A stretch of DNA of 64,000 bases from Anthopleura xanthogrammica. Lineage: Eukaryota; Cnidaria; Anthozoa; Actiniaria; Actiniidae. Below the pieces are notes generated by a model that had not been told where the DNA came from, ran no database searches, and saw only the letters and a program-made list of their open reading frames with translations. Made by a program: the position numbers and the translations under genes. The stretch is taken from positions 22,753,617 to 22,817,616 of the forward strand of contig OZ025207.1 of assembly GCA_964019055.1 (NCBI GenBank). The letters are read 5' to 3'. Below are positions 63,574 through 64,000 of this stretch, one piece after another. How positions within the stretch are numbered: the first letter of the stretch is position 1; each line of letters starts with the position of its first letter.

Positions 63574-64000
63574 TAAGAATTGAGGCGACCCTTCGTTACG
63601 TTGTGCGAACCCTGCTCGGAATAACCTTCTGGCCAATTTCATATGTATATAACCATTTAACCGTTATGTTATCTTCGCCGGTTTTGCAAGGCATAATGCA
63701 ACAAAGGGTTCTTGCATAGTATCCTCGCATGGATGACGGAAAAGGACTAAGGAGCTTGAGGGGGAAAAACATCCAGCAAGTGAAAGCGCCAATACGGCTT
63801 CTAAAAGTACTACGGGGATGCACCGCCCGAAAGGGGTACCTTTTTCAGGCCGTAGGTATAGAAAAGAGGTGGGAATTTGTGGGTTTTGGTATAAAAAGGG
63901 GTAGCTATAGCTTTTCTTCAAAGGTATATGAAAGGGGTACCTTTTCAGGGAAAAGTTAAACGTATATAAAAGGGGTACCTTTTTGCTGAAATTTGGTATA
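63574..64000. other. Intron or edge sequence with AAAGGGGTACCTTTT repeats
   Basis: Three or more copies of AAAGGGGTACCTTTTT-type palindromic motif at 63830-64000, spaced about 80-100 bp apart, with GTATAGAAAAG / GTATATGAAA / GTATATAAAA phrases between. No exon of the methyltransferase is seen. Confidence 0.6.

Overview
This is a eukaryotic nuclear window, most likely from an anthozoan cnidarian (coral or sea anemone). Coding sequence is split into short exons with GT/AG introns, the DNA is AT-rich, and introns and intergenic space are full of short inverted-repeat (MITE-like) elements, tRNA-derived SINE-like units and tandem repeats. The recognisable proteins are animal families: coactosin and the METTL7/TMT1 methyltransferases. 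The taxon is inferred from this general character; no marker gene names the species. All exon models below were built by hand, checking splice dinucleotides, phase and paralogue alignment.

Layout. (1) 1.3-8.3 kb, minus strand: two tandem coactosin-like genes, each with four exons and 142 codons, and with identical intron positions. (2) 9.7-15.5 kb, minus strand: a six-exon gene for a 171-residue four-pass membrane protein, probably LAPTM-like. (3) 18.7-45.2 kb: three paralogous genes of a family I do not recognise (445, 425 and 450 aa), two on plus and one on minus. Each has a long N-terminal four-residue-periodic low-complexity helix (VEEA-type in two copies, AETA-type in the third), a single hydrophobic segment, and an Ala/Lys-rich helical C-terminal part with a conserved core (CxxxC-x-W-x-x-NID-x-F in two copies, Cys-less in one). 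This is the best candidate for an undescribed family. (4) 45.6-64 kb, plus strand: a segmental duplication carrying METTL7/TMT1-like thiol methyltransferase genes: two complete near-identical copies (three exons, 276 aa), a third divergent copy cut by the window edge, and a broken remnant of that third type.

Mobile and repeat DNA explains much of the rest. Three elements with poly-G/poly-C ends each have perfect 8-bp target duplications (hAT-like). Several MITE families end in AGACC and are flanked by AT; comparing the two arms of the segmental duplication gives filled and empty sites. One MITE-like block of about 200 bp, with CRE-like and ETS-like motifs at its ends, lies upstream of two of the novel-family genes and may have been recruited as promoter. 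A 1.7-kb element with ~180-bp terminal inverted repeats built of CGAGTTACGC motifs has a second, truncated copy that breaks a methyltransferase remnant. A 57/60-bp satellite with three-unit higher-order structure matches the repeated tail of a SINE-like element.

The clusters look like local gene families expanded by duplication. I see no operon-like or pathway link between the coactosin, membrane-protein, novel-family and methyltransferase genes.
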